DNA from: Warburgia ugandensis
Taxonomy: Eukaryota; Streptophyta; Magnoliopsida; Canellales; Canellaceae
Length of the DNA: 64,000 nt
Reading direction: 5' to 3'
Assembly: GCA_035236585.1 (NCBI GenBank)
Contig: CP141136.1
Location: 29,666,449 to 29,730,448 of the forward strand
Part shown: positions 1 through 11,371 of the stretch, one piece after another
Layout: the number at the start of each line of letters is the position of its first letter
Numbering within the stretch: the first letter of the stretch is position 1
Notes under the pieces: model-generated
What the model was told of the DNA's origin: nothing
The model's database searches: none
Seen by the model: the letters and a program-made list of their open reading frames with translations, nothing else
Made by a program: the position numbers and the translations under genes

Positions 1-1871
1 TTTTGTACTTTCCCACCAAGGAGTCCCACCTTCCTAAACTCCCATTTCAACTAGCCAACCAAGCTTAGAGTGCCACCTAACCTATCCAACCAATCACCAC
101 CTTCCTAGGAAACCACCTAGCCATTCCACCTCACCATCTCCATCTTTATCTCCCTCTCCATCTCCATCCCATTCAAGGCTTCCACATGAGATACCTAAGC
201 AAGAGGAAGTTCACACCAATTTCTATAGAAAGTGGCATTACACTCTCACTGCCAAGGTGTCCCATGATGTTTAGGTTATTACCACCATTTTTCCCTCTAG
301 TCTTGATCTGATGGCTGCCATATCTTCCTCTCAAAATCTAACTTTCGATCTTCTCTCCGCCCTCCTTATCTCTTTCTCTCTCTTTCCTACCTAACTCCAT
401 CTCTTGCTTTCTATGTTCATAGGTTTTCAATGATTTTTACAATGGGAGATGCCCCCTTCCTAAAAAGGTGTCATCTCCCACTTTCTTAAAGCTTCACACC
501 TTGCATCCCCATATTAGGTGTATACTTAGATTACCCAATCCTTATTTGCCACATCACCTCTACCCTAGGGTTCCCTTTACAAGCAACCAACTCATATAAA
601 ACTAATTGGGGCAGGGGGAGATTGGGAGCTGGGTGGGGGGGTGTGGTTGGGGGTTTCAATGTGGAATAGCTTTAGAGAGAAGGGGAGAATGCACCTCCCT
701 AAGGACGCATCTTAGTTTTATTCATTATTCTCCCTAATTTGCTTCTTAGTTTTCCTAGCCTTGTTGCCTTTATATTTCAGCCTTAGATCCTTGATCAAAG
801 GATCACAAGGCTCTTGTAATGACAGCTAAGAGACAGTGATCTTTAGATCAACCTATTTGGTTTTCTACATTCCTTAAATTCATTGCTTCATAGCCTTCTT
901 TGTAATTATTTCTCCTTATTTTTTTAGATCTTTATTGGGTCACTTTAATATTTACTTAGAATTATGTTACATAGAAAATAGATTGAATATGATGAGCTCA
1001 TTGAAAGGTGCGCACACTCCATGAGTGGTGAGCACCACACTTGTATGATTCTTTTCAATTAATAATAGTGGATTGTTGATGTATCTTTTGTGGATGTTTA
1101 AGTTTCTTGAATCTTGTTTATGTTGATTTAATTCCATGTGCATGTTTAGATTTGTGCATATTTCATTCAATCTTCAAAGCATACCATTATAGATTTAACT
1201 TTACATTAGTTCAAACACACATACCTTTAAAATCATGTGCACCACTCTAGGTGTCAAGTGCATGCTATTGATTGTTGTTCCATTGATTAAGTTGTCATTT
1301 CATACACACTTGGTTTCTATTTCTCATGCATACCATCATAGATTGATAGCACTCTAGTTGCATGTACAACACATTCAAGAACCATGCACATATCCCATGG
1401 GTCATGCGCATGGCCTTGAATGGTGTTTCATTGGATTAATTGGTTATTCCATTCATGTTTCTCTGTTAGTTCTTGTTCCATACATTTTATGTTATCTTGT
1501 TTGTCATGCATTTTTTTTGGTTGGGGTTCATGTGAACAAACCATTAGCCTATACATACCACTTGTTCTAGTTTTGCATATTAGTTTAGACATGCTTAGGT
1601 TCATGTGATCATTGCCTTAGTTGCACTCTATAACAGTTTTAGGAAGTTTCTAATTTTAGTTCTTAGGAAAGTTTCTAAGTTTAGCTTATTTACTTTTAGC
1701 ATATTTCCATATTCTATGTCTACATTTATGTTAATTTTTCATTCTTAGTCAAGTTAAAACTCACTGTTTTTGCCTAGGCTAGGTAAGGGTCCACTCAACA
1801 CACCAACCGTTCGATTCCTCGTGGGATCAATCTCCACATGTATTTGCGAGTTTAACTTAAAAATTACAACA
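1..1871 (+). repeat. Element A 5' LTR (partial)
   Basis: This block aligns with 7495-9331 almost throughout, for example in the pyrimidine-rich stretch at 120-180 against 7640-7690. Its end is placed just before the primer-binding site, by comparison with B, whose 5' LTR ends in GCACCA at 18682. The first 800 bases or so of the LTR lie outside the window. A G-rich stretch at about 607-655 with six runs of three or more G is not matched in the 3' LTR. Confidence 0.75.
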
Positions 1872-1877
1872 AATTTT

Positions 1878-1895
1878 TAAAGCAATTGTTGAGGA
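1878..1895 (+). other. Element A primer-binding site, decayed
   Basis: This lies just inside the 5' LTR and ends in ATTGTTGAGGAATC. It matches the better preserved sites of B (TGGCTCCATTGTCGAGGA) and C (TGGCACCATTGTTGGGGA) in place and pattern. Plant Athila/Tat-type elements commonly have a TGGCGCCGTTGCCGGGGA-like site here. Confidence 0.6.
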
Positions 1896-3340
1896 ATCAC
1901 AAGTAAATTGTGTAGTGGAGCTTATCTTAGATTATTTATCTCTACTCTAGGTTTAGGGTGCATTAGTTTAGGATTTTTCATTATTTTTTGTATCTATTAC
2001 TATTTTCCTCAGATTTACCATATTTGTTAAATTTTGTGTGAGAGAAATTGGCAAAAGAGCTATGGTAATCCTGTGGGCCAAGGCTTAGTCAATATAGATT
2101 AGGATTTTATTACTTTCCTAGATTAGGATTTGAGTGAAATTGTAGTGGGGCCCATTGTAATTTTCAAGCTATTTAATTTTTAAGTGGGTTATAATAATAC
2201 AGGGAAGTGTGAGTATGGTGGCCCACACTTGATCATTGACAAAACCATCATTATAAGCAAATTTCACCCCTTTTTATTCCGTAAAGCTACAGCATAGGTA
2301 GAGCCAGATGAAGCGCATTATTGATTGGGCAAGTAGATCTAGTTCATTCTAGTGACCAAGAAGTAGGTAAAGGTAGTTGATTCAAGTATAAAGTACATTT
2401 AATATAAAATTTCATTTGTAATTGTAGTATAAATCATATAGATTAGGGTAATGTATTGATATATGTTGCATATTATGGACAGTCATTGCATTAGTAAGCA
2501 CCTATTTAATAAAGGTTAGCCTAAGCTTGGCTATAACCAAAGCATAGGCTGCATGGCTATAGTGTCTCGTCTATTAAGGTGTTTGCCCTTTTGTTAAGTA
2601 GCATATAGGTATGCACTAGTTTTCTTTTATTTTGCATTGCATAGTTAAATGCTCAACGGTGGAATGGAACATATTGATAATAAGGGTCCCATAGGAACCC
2701 TTATAAGATAAGGACTGAATTCCATCATTAGATCCTTGGCCCACCTAGGCAATTAAAATTAATCTTTGTATTTTTGCAATCCTAGCCCATCAATGTAATT
2801 TAAAATCAAGTAGCAAGAAACTTAGGGTTTTCGAGCTCATAGGAACCTTTTGAATGGTTAAGTCTATTGTCACTCCAATGGCTTTTGTGCATTGTTGTTA
2901 TAGTGGGTGTCTAAAAGTCCAAGTGATTTTTCCCTGCCTTTCGTCGATGTTGGTTGAGGTCTAAATGCCTCATGACATGAGGATTGTATTAAGCACTTCA
3001 AAGCAGAACTTAACTGGTAAGCAATAGTCTAGGTTGGTTTAAAGGAGGAGCTATCTAGACTTAGGTCTAAAAACTACTACCCTACGCATTATAAAGATCA
3101 TCAATTCAACTCATTAGGAAGCTACTAGAATTGATTATGCATCATTTAGCTTAAGATTAGCATTTAGGTTACATCATATAGTTATGGTTTTCCATTAAAG
3201 CGAAAAGAAAAAAATAGCATAAAAAAGTACTTATTTGTTGTATATAGAAGTTTGTTTCATTGTATATAAAGTTGAAAGTAAAGAGTTATCAAGAAGGGGA
3301 TAGATTTGATAAATTAGATACATTAATGGATAGGACATAT
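1896..3340 (+). other. Element A leader, noncoding, with conserved module
   Basis: No coding region is seen. About 2640-3080 is a module found again in B (about 19130-19560), in C on the minus strand (about 51000-51360) and inside S2 (about 60580-61000). Its most constant part is GTCTAAATGCCTC at about 2960, followed by a piece ending near AACCAC in the other copies. The conservation is in noncoding sequence of elements that differ elsewhere. Confidence 0.6.
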
Positions 3341-3344
3341 AGTA

Positions 3345-3740
3345 TTGAAAGTTCAATTGTTTAGGATGACAGTTTCTCGGAAAGCAACTCCACAACATCA
3401 GTACATCCATTACTATGCTTATTCTGAACCACAATTTTGCACTCCTTCGTCGCCATCAAGCTCCACATATAATGAATATTATCATGGGCCAATGGATGCA
3501 CCCAATGCATTCAGATACCCTAGCAATGAATACTATCATGAGACAGACTATAATGGATGGGCTAGGCATCATGGACAACTATGGTCTTAATATTATCAAC
3601 CATACCAAGAAGAACCATCATGGTCCCGTCGTGATCTACCCTACCATGATCATCAAGAATATGAGGGTCAACCATTGTGGTTCAAACCCCCCAGCCCTTT
3701 TTGAGCATCCTCTATGTGTCTTTTTCTCTACAACATAAAG
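3345..3740 (+). pseudogene. gag C-terminal relic of element A
   Basis: A stretch encodes residues rich in Tyr, Pro and Ser and includes NGWARHHGQLWS. This resembles the gag tail of element C (KPGWARHPNLSWS, 49623-50039, minus strand), a pattern usual in gag of Athila/Tat-like Ty3/gypsy elements. Further downstream (about 3720-3800) comes a Glu-rich stretch also present in fragment form at 29075-29170. The relic is broken in several places. No capsid core was recognised upstream. The equivalent stretch in B lies at about 19980-20300. Confidence 0.5.
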
Positions 3741-3914
3741 AACCATCATTAGAAGAGAATATGTAATGACTTAGTGAACTAATGGATCAAAATCTTGTTC
3801 TACTTAAAATAGGGTTGAGGAAAGCAAATTAGGGAGGAGAATGAAAAAACACTTGAAAGAATTTCAAGGTGGGAATTGCCAATTCCTTCTTAATCTTAGA
3901 GTTTTTCACTAACC

Positions 3915-4361
3915 TTGAATATTGATTTCAATGATAGGATGAAAATATCTAGTAATTATTCTAAGCCACAAAGTCCATTACCATCCATAGAAACCTCCAA
4001 CTCATATCTACTTAAGCAATATCCTACTCCTTGTTACAATTATGATGAAGAGACTTACATTGATGAAGATAATGAATTTGTAGAAACATCCAAACCAGAT
4101 CCCTTAGAATCATGTCCTACTTATTTTTATGAATTTGATGAAGACACATCCAATGAGGAGGTGAATGGGTTGTTGGATATTGTGCCTTTGATGGAAACTT
4201 CTCTATGGTTAGCTAGAGTAGAAACCCCTAAAGAGCCTAAAATACAAATTAAGCCTTGTAATGTAGAAGACATACCTGATTGGGACCTACAGACCTTATT
4301 TGAACAATCACAAGATAGGAATATAAGCCCACCTGAAACCTTACCTGTGCCAGTTGAATAG
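3915..4361 (+). CDS. Acidic ORF of element A, 148 aa, function unknown
   Basis: The frame is open for 148 codons and matches an ORF at the same place in element B (20382-20981). Shared features, in order, are SC followed by FYEFDEDTS (residues 66-79), D-x-x-PL-x-x-TS (88-96), PCNV-x-D (114-119), DLQTLF (124-129) and a closing PP-x-x-LPV (about 138-145). It is strongly acidic, with clusters of Asp and Glu around residues 44-55 and 73-82. No protease, reverse transcriptase or integrase motif is present, and no signal peptide or membrane segment. It follows the gag-tail relic and precedes the 3' noncoding block, where pol would lie in an autonomous relative. I do not recognise the family. The first ATG is only a default start, since similarity to B is clear only from about residue 60. 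Confidence 0.5.
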   Translation: MNIDFNDRMKISSNYSKPQSPLPSIETSNSYLLKQYPTPCYNYDEETYIDEDNEFVETSKPDPLESCPTYFYEFDEDTSNEEVNGLLDIVPLMETSLWLARVETPKEPKIQIKPCNVEDIPDWDLQTLFEQSQDRNISPPETLPVPVE

Positions 4362-6678
4362 GAAGAAGAAGAGTCAGTTCATGTAGTGGTCCTACATCAA
4401 ACAACTCTAGGGTATACATTAGAAGATAACCAGGTTTAAGTCAAACTATGTCCCTGCCTCCAATAATACAAGCACAACCTTTTACGGAAGTGCAGAGTTA
4501 ACTCATGCCCCTATTTCAGGACAATGTAAGGGAAATGGAGGATAAAGATAGTACAATGGTCAATTTTATCCCTAAAATTGGTAAAAATGAAGACCAATCA
4601 TTTCCATATGGTTAAACAAACTTTAAATTCATGGTAGTTCATGATGTCATTTATTTACCACTACCTAAAATTTTAAGGTGGAGGAATTATATTGACTACC
4701 GTGATATATTGAAGATGGGAAATCATCATGTGGTCCCACTAAATTTACAATCTTGGTGGTCTACCATATCATAATGCTACCACCAACTCAAATTTCATGG
4801 TGGCAGAAAGATATTGACCATCGCGAGATTCTGAAGTGGTGTGAGAATCTTGACCATTTCATTGCCAGGGTCAGGGGTTAGGAGAAATTAGGTTAGTTAT
4901 AGGCCTTGTCTTGATGAAGATGTAAAGCATCCTACTCATTGGGAGGCAACCCAAGGTTTTTTTGAAAGTCTCATTGTTCTTTATCACTTGTTCATCATAA
5001 GGGTTTCCTATATGTCAAAACATTAAGGACAATGTTTAGTTTAGGTTGTGGGTGTAGAAATGAGATTCTATTTCCTGCATTTTTAAAATTTTTTAAAATA
5101 AGAAAGAAAAAATATATGATAAGTTCTTTTATAAACACAAGAATTCAAAATTTTGGAATATTCAATTATTAGTTGAATTTTAGCTTATTAATAAAGTTGC
5201 AAACAATTAGTTCGATAGTTTATTTTTTTCTAAAGTATTTCAATTCAAAATATTAATTGCTCAAGATAGGTAAATATAGTTTAAGTTGAAGGGAAAATAT
5301 AACTTAGAGATCTTGAAGAAGATAAGGGAGGTATATAACCCAAATGAGTTTTGAGCCATTCTTCTTCTTCTGAGGGTTATACATAAATTTAAAATTTTCT
5401 TCAGTGGACATTATTTTTTACTTGATCTCATTAATCTTCATCTTGGACAACCATTGAGAAATCTCTGTAAAAGACTATGCCATATATCTCTTAAGTTTAT
5501 AATTAATTTTTAAGTCATATCAAACTTGTGAAATGATAGAGGCCATCCTTGGTAAACCCATAGCCTTTAGCCTTGCTTAAGTTATTTTCCACTAGTTAAC
5601 CGCTTGTGCCTCTTAAAATATAAGCCTTTCTTTGTTAACCAAAACAACCTTGCCTACATTGAACCCCTATAATATATACATTACCTAATTGTTTTGGGAA
5701 TATGTAGAGAAGATTAAGGAACATCTTGGAAAAAGTATCAAAAATACAATTCAAGAGATGAACATAAAAAAAAAAAATTTTAAAGAAAAGAAAAGTTCAA
5801 AAAGGGTATATGTAAAATTATGTGAAAAAGAAAAGAAAAGGATAGCTAATTAAAGAGAAGAATGCACACTCGTGTGATGAAAAATAGGAAAGTTGTGAAT
5901 ACACTAAGAGAAGACCTTTACATATTTTCCAAACAATCTTTGTTTACCTTTTTTGCCCATTCTTTTGATAACCCTTACCCAAGCCTAGATTTCGTCATAA
6001 TAGAAGTTCTACCTTGATCGTAGGAGTAGTATGGCTTAGATATGGTTATGAATGAGTAGGGAATTTGGTAGAGTATAACATTATTAGAAGTTTATATCCT
6101 TTCATGAGACAATTACCATTCTTTTTAAGTTATTGATCTTTTGTATGAAATATCTGAAACTTTTGGACTTGATGAACAATATTCTACTTAGTATTAATGA
6201 CAGATTTAAACCTTCTTGAGTGATTTATTCATGAATGCCAAGTATATTCTTTGAGAATTGAAGTGAAAGTATGCATTTGGATGGTAATTCAAGTTAGATT
6301 TGGCTTAAAAGCTATAATTATATATTATCTATAGCATACACTCACATTCCAAAGTTTGATGAAATAACGGGATATCTTTAGCATAAGGGCAGAATTTTGA
6401 ACCTTTTTGTTCATCTTTATTAATAGGTTAAAGTTAGGTATTCAATATGAGCTGAATAGCAGAAAATTTTCTCAGATGAAAAAAGTTTAAAAATTTAGAG
6501 AATTTTGTGGGTATATTCACTTCAAACGATCATGAGGCTTAACTCGTCCATTAGGGATAACCTAGGGGTTTAAGGGCTTATTGGATCTGCTAAATGAATC
6601 TTGAGTACTTATGAAAGTGGCAATTTATGTACATTTTGAAGAATAATTTTATGCATTTTTTGCTCAAAATTACCAAAA
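4362..6678 (+). other. Element A 3' noncoding block
   Basis: No pol coding is visible. The block has landmarks shared with B, C and E: TTGGGAGGCAACCC at about 4939, then a spacer and ATTAAGGACAATG at about 5022 leading into GGTTGTGGGTGTAG; and near the end GGGATAACCTAGGGGTTTAAGGGC at about 6557-6580. The same landmarks occur in C (minus strand, 46730-48425). The GGGAGGCAACCC landmark is familiar from the region after integrase in plant Athila/Tat-like elements. Confidence 0.6.
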
Positions 6679-6694
6679 TGCTAGTTGGGGTGTG
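6679..6694 (+). other. Element A polypurine tract
   Basis: GTTGGGGTGTG lies directly before the 3' LTR start TGATAAGTGTCC. B has CTGGTTGCTGGGTG before TGATAAGTGCTC, and C has GGTTGGGGGTG before TGTTAAGTGC on the minus strand. Position and sequence agree across three elements. Confidence 0.6.
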
Positions 6695-9331
6695 TGATAA
6701 GTGTCCAAAATTATATAAATACCACCCAATTAGTTGCCCATGTGTTATAACTTACAAGGATAAATTAAGATTTTTGGTCAAAATTATAACACATGCATTT
6801 CTAACCTAATAAATAAAATATTTGATAATTTAAAGGTTTAGAGACTACTATTGGATAAGTATGTGAATAATCATAAATTTTTAGGATTTAATTAAACTTT
6901 TGGACTTTTTGTGAGAAGCAAGATGGTGATTCGACAGTTGAGATTGATTGAGGTGAAAATTGAAGATCAAAATCAAAAGATCAAGGCCTAAAAGTCATCA
7001 ATCAAGTGAGATCAAGGATCAAGATGACCTTAAGACATGCAAAGGAAGAAATTGGAGAAGTCAAAGGTGACTAAAGTGGGCCCATGTAAAGTCCACCACC
7101 TTCGCATGGGATTCACTCAAGCCACTTAGCCATATACAAGCCATAAAGAAGGTGACAAGCTAAGGAGCATAGCCAAGCATCAAAGCTGAGGTGTTGAACC
7201 ACCAAGCAAATAAAAGGAGGCCCTAAGTCATCCACAAAGCTAAGCCAAATGAGGTTTCAAAGCAAACCATCAAGTCACATGAGCTAAGCTACATGGAAAG
7301 CCATGATTGAAGGAAAATCTAAAGAAATGTCCATAGGATTTTAAAGGTTATTTTGATGATATTTTAGGGAAAATCCAATTAGGTAGGAAGCATGTGGACT
7401 AATAAGAAGAACCCACTTCATTTTTCTTATTTTTTCATGTTTTCTTTTAACTTATTTTCTCTATTTATACCTCACCATACAAAACCACTATGAATTTTGC
7501 ACTTTCCCACCTACGAGTCCCACCTTTGTAAAGCTCTCCCACCTTTCTAAACTCCCATTTCAACCAGCCAACCAATCTAAAAGTGCCACCTAACCTATCC
7601 AACCAATCCCCAACTTCTTAGGGATCCACCTAGTCATTCCACCTCACATCTCCATATTTATCTCCCTCTCCATCTCCATCCCATTCAAGGCCTTCCACGT
7701 GAGATACCTAAGGAAGAGGGAGTTCCATGCCAATTTCCTTAGAAAAGCATTGTAGTCTCACTCCTAAGGTGTCTCATGATACTTAGGTTATTACCATCAT
7801 CTTACCCTACATTCTTGATCTAATGGCTAGCATATCATCCACTCAAAACCTAAATTTCTATTTTCTCTCCTCCATCCTTATCCCTTTCCCTCTGTTTCCC
7901 TTTCTTTCCTACCCAACTCCATCTCTTGCTTTTTAATTTTGTGGGTCTTCTATGATTTTTACAAGGGGAGACAACCCTCCTAAAAAGATGACATCTCCCA
8001 CTTTGCTAAATACGCATACCTTGCCCCACTTTGTTGCCACCTTGCATCCCCATCTTAGGTGTATAACTTAGATTACCTAAACCTTATTTGCCACCTCACC
8101 TCTCCCCTAAGGTTCCCTTTACAACCAACCAACTCATATAAAACTAAGAGAGGGGAGAATGGGAGAATGCACCCTCCTAAGAAGGAGGCATCTCACCTTC
8201 CTCTCCTTCCCTTCCATTCCGTTCCCTTCAATTCACTCCCTCCTTCCTCATTCCAAAAGTCTTCAAATATTTCTCCTTTGGTAGCAGCCTTCTTCCTCCC
8301 ATCCATCCCTCTCTCTTGGGATGTTTTCTTATTTGATCTCTTCTTGAAGTTAAGGTGAGTTCTTTTCTTTGTTCCTTGTTTTGTTGATTTTGATTCATTG
8401 TTGTTTAATCCTTAAGTTTATGCACTATTCTCCCTGCTTTACTCCTTAATTTTCCTAGCCTTGTTGAGATTTTAGCTTAGATCCTTGATCAAAGGATCAA
8501 TAATCTCTTGTAGTGACAATAAAGACATAATTAGCTTTAGATTAAGCTATTTGGTTTTCTATGTTCCATAAATTCATTGCTTCTTACTCTTCTTTCTCAT
8601 TATTTCTCCATCTTTGTTCTTAGATCTTTATTAGGTTACTTTAACATTTTCTTAGGATTATATTACATATAATATAGTTTAAAGATTTTGGAATATGATG
8701 TGCTCATTGAAAGGTGCACACACTCCATGAGTGGTGTGCACCACACTTGTATGATTCTTTTCAATTAATAAAAGTGGATTGTTTATATATCTTTTGTGGT
8801 TGTTTAAGTTTCTTAAATCTTGTTTATGTTAAGGTGGGGAACCGAAGCTTAGCAAGCTTTATAAGGCCAACCACTACATAAGCTGCTGGCAGAGAAAGCT
8901 CAAAGAGCTTCCCTTCATTCGTTGCTAAGCCAAGGCTGCCTTGCCGTGGGAGAGTCTTTCTCCAATGAGAATGAATACTGTTTTTGGGCAAGACAAGAAA
9001 GGAACTCGCCCTTTGACACCAAGGGATAAGAGCAGATTGCTGGCAATGACTTGGTGAAGGGATTTAATTCCATTTGCATGGTTAGATCTATGCATATTTC
9101 ATTCACTCTTCAAAGCATACCATTATAGATTTAACTTTACATCAGTTCAATCACACATACCTTTAAAATCATGTGCACCACTCTAGGTGTCAAGTCACAT
9201 GATATTGATTGTTATTCCTTTGATTAAGTTGTCATTTCATACACCCTTTCTTTCTATTTCTCATGCATACCATCATAGATTAATAGCACTTTATGTACAA
9301 CACATTCAAGAACCATGCACACATCCCATGG
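6695..9331 (+). repeat. Element A 3' LTR
   Basis: The LTR starts TGATAAGTGTCC, matching the LTR starts of B at 11372 and 22915. It aligns with the 5' LTR from 7495 on. The match stops at about 9331, so the last several hundred bases of the LTR seen at 1385-1871 are not present here. It contains a 230-bp foreign insertion at 8831-9060. Confidence 0.7.
8831..9060. other. 230-bp foreign insertion in A 3' LTR, possible organelle DNA
   Basis: The 5' LTR reads TGTTTATGTTGATTTAATTCC without a break (about 1116-1136). Here the same sequence is split exactly between TGTTTATGTT (8821-8830) and GATTTAATTC (9061-9070). There is no target duplication and no terminal inverted repeat, so it does not look like a transposon. 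The insert is visibly richer in G and C than its surroundings and resembles nothing else in the window. Organellar (mitochondrial) or other genomic filler captured at a repaired break is the simplest explanation, but I cannot confirm its source. Confidence 0.6.
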
Positions 9332-9588
9332 GTGAAACCCCTCATCTCCTCTCCATTCTTTTCCTCATCTCCTTCTTTGATTGGTCTTGCCTAATTGGTC
9401 ACAGTAGTGCCATTCTGTTTCCCTTCTCGCTTCAGCATCGTTGATCTAGCATGCCTACCTGAGCATTTGTTGCACCACAGTCTCCCTTGTTTTCTTTTGT
9501 CCAATCGATGCAACCAACTTGACAGGCCGACTGTACCACCTCTTTTTGTCCCCCTATCTTCTTCTCTGGCAACCTCCTTTCTTGTGGC

Positions 9589-9662
<74 letters not shown>

Positions 9663-11371
9663 GTAATAACCCTTGCTTTTGCCTTGTTTCCTCTTCCTCT
9701 TGGGCATTAGAGCCACACCTCCTTTTTCCCACTTTCCTTTCCATTGTCTATCCCTATGGTTGGACTCTAGGAAGTGGCCGAACCAAAGCCACCAGCCACC
9801 ACCAACACTCTCTCACTGCTAGTAGCCTTCATGTCAAACCATGTTGCCATAGCCATCTTAGGTCCTTGATCTAGTTCTACACTCAAACTGTGAAGATCCA
9901 CACAGATCCTATCGTCGATCGTTATCGACACAAAATCATCTAATCTATAACTAATCCAATCATCAATGATTATTTAATCGTGGATCTTTCTCCAAATTTC
10001 ATATGTGTGATCAATTTGACATCCAGCACGATCTACCCATCAACCTATTATCAAAAGGTAGATCGGTAAGCAATCCATCCCCTTGTAATGATCTAACCAT
10101 GGATCAACCACCTAACACCTAGATCAGCAACCGGTTTGAGCTTCCATTTAGATTTGACCATAGATCTAGCACTTGATCATTTGATCCACTACTAATCTTT
10201 TCTTATACTACAATCTAAACATTCATTAATTACAATAACTAAATTAGCACAATTGGGTGCTTTATTTCCCTAATCAACACTCAAGGCACTTGATCTAAAT
10301 CGTCCATGCTTGGATTTTTGGTCAGAGGATATTAAACCCAATCCTACCGCATCAGACATTATGTCATACATGGATTTAAACAATCAGAGGTAAGATAGCT
10401 ACCAAATCTTATTTAAATTAGTTAAATTTTATTTTATTTTTTATGCCTAATAAATTGTACAAAATTTAAGATTTGAGTGGACTAAACTTTTGAAAGAACA
10501 ATTATGTTATTTAAATTAATAATTAGACTAATTAATAATTAGATTATTCTGATGACCTTAGATTAGAAAAATTGGATGTGAGGATGACTTGGAATTATTA
10601 ATCTCACTAAGCAGAATACAACCTAATTGTTAGATCAATAGATCAAGCACTAAATTATGAAATAGAATACCTATAAGTCCAAGATCAATAGTGATTGAGA
10701 ATAATATGTTTATCTAAATTGTTGATCTTTAATCAACAGTCAAGATTAGATGGTCAAATAAGAATTCAAGAAACAGATCTATGCTGAATGAAGAATAAAT
10801 ATAAGATTATCAAAATTAAGGATGATCAAGAACTATATAAATCAAGAATGAGAATGATCTAATAGAAAGTGACGATATATTATACGTGTGATTTGACAGA
10901 TATGCTAGTTTGCACTGACTAGAGGGATTACATATTCTGAAGAATTATTTTCTCGTTTTGAGGTAGGTGAAATTTAAGAAACAAAATTTTGAATTCTGTG
11001 TTCTTTGTCTAAGTATGATGTGATTTGAATACTAACATGATATTTACGTGGCACAAATAGTTTTAAAATTGAAATTTATTACGATCTATTGTATGTGCAA
11101 TGATTATGATGTATTATTATTATGCAACATGATTTCACGTTTGATTTGTATGTCATTTATTTAAAGTGCATGACTTGAAAAATGTATTGCATATTTGATG
11201 TTCAAATGATTTGATGTGAAAGCCAAATATGCTTATTTTTTGTATTGGGTATCAAATATGTACATGATTAATAAGGATTTCCATTGGACATGCATATAGA
11301 CTAACAATTTCAATATATTCATGCATAGTGGCCTGAAGAATTTGTTCTTAGATAGGTGTGAGCCTAGTGGA
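9332..11371 (+). mobile_element. LTR H, left half (split by element B)
   Basis: No gene is seen here. The right end reads TAGGTGTGAGCCTAGTGGA and is continued at 25485 by GTGGATACTATGCTAGGAGG. Joined, this matches S2 at 62085-62140 (TAGGCGTATGCCTGGGGATG followed by TTATGTTAGGAGG). So 9332-11371 and 25485-26760 are two halves of one LTR-like sequence of S2 type, interrupted by element B. The left boundary of H is not certain, and part of 9332-10000 could belong to something else. Confidence 0.5.
9589..9668. repeat. (AAT)n microsatellite
   Basis: About 24 nearly perfect AAT units end in AATAGTAATAACC. Apparent poly-Asn, poly-Ile and poly-Leu reading frames across it are artefacts of the repeat. 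Confidence 0.95.

Larger units (their letters stand above)
1..9331 (+). mobile_element. Element A: non-autonomous Ty3/gypsy-type LTR retroelement, broken
   Basis: Two long direct repeats (1-1871 and 6695-9331) enclose a 4.8-kb interior. The first repeat starts outside the window. The interior holds, in order, a decayed primer-binding site, a long leader, a gag-tail relic, an acidic ORF, a conserved noncoding block and a polypurine tract. No protease, reverse transcriptase or integrase is recognised, so I infer a non-autonomous member. Over about 90 bp near position 85 the two LTRs differ at roughly 8 or 9 places by eye, with several indels elsewhere, so the element is old. The same plan recurs in B (11372-25484) and E (55636-64000). 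The Athila/Tat-like assignment follows from the primer-binding site and from gag similarity to element C. Confidence 0.75.

Noticed and set aside
9391-9874. Reading frames with poly-Leu, poly-Asn and poly-Ile runs
   Set aside because: They are translations of the (AAT)n microsatellite on both strands, not genes.
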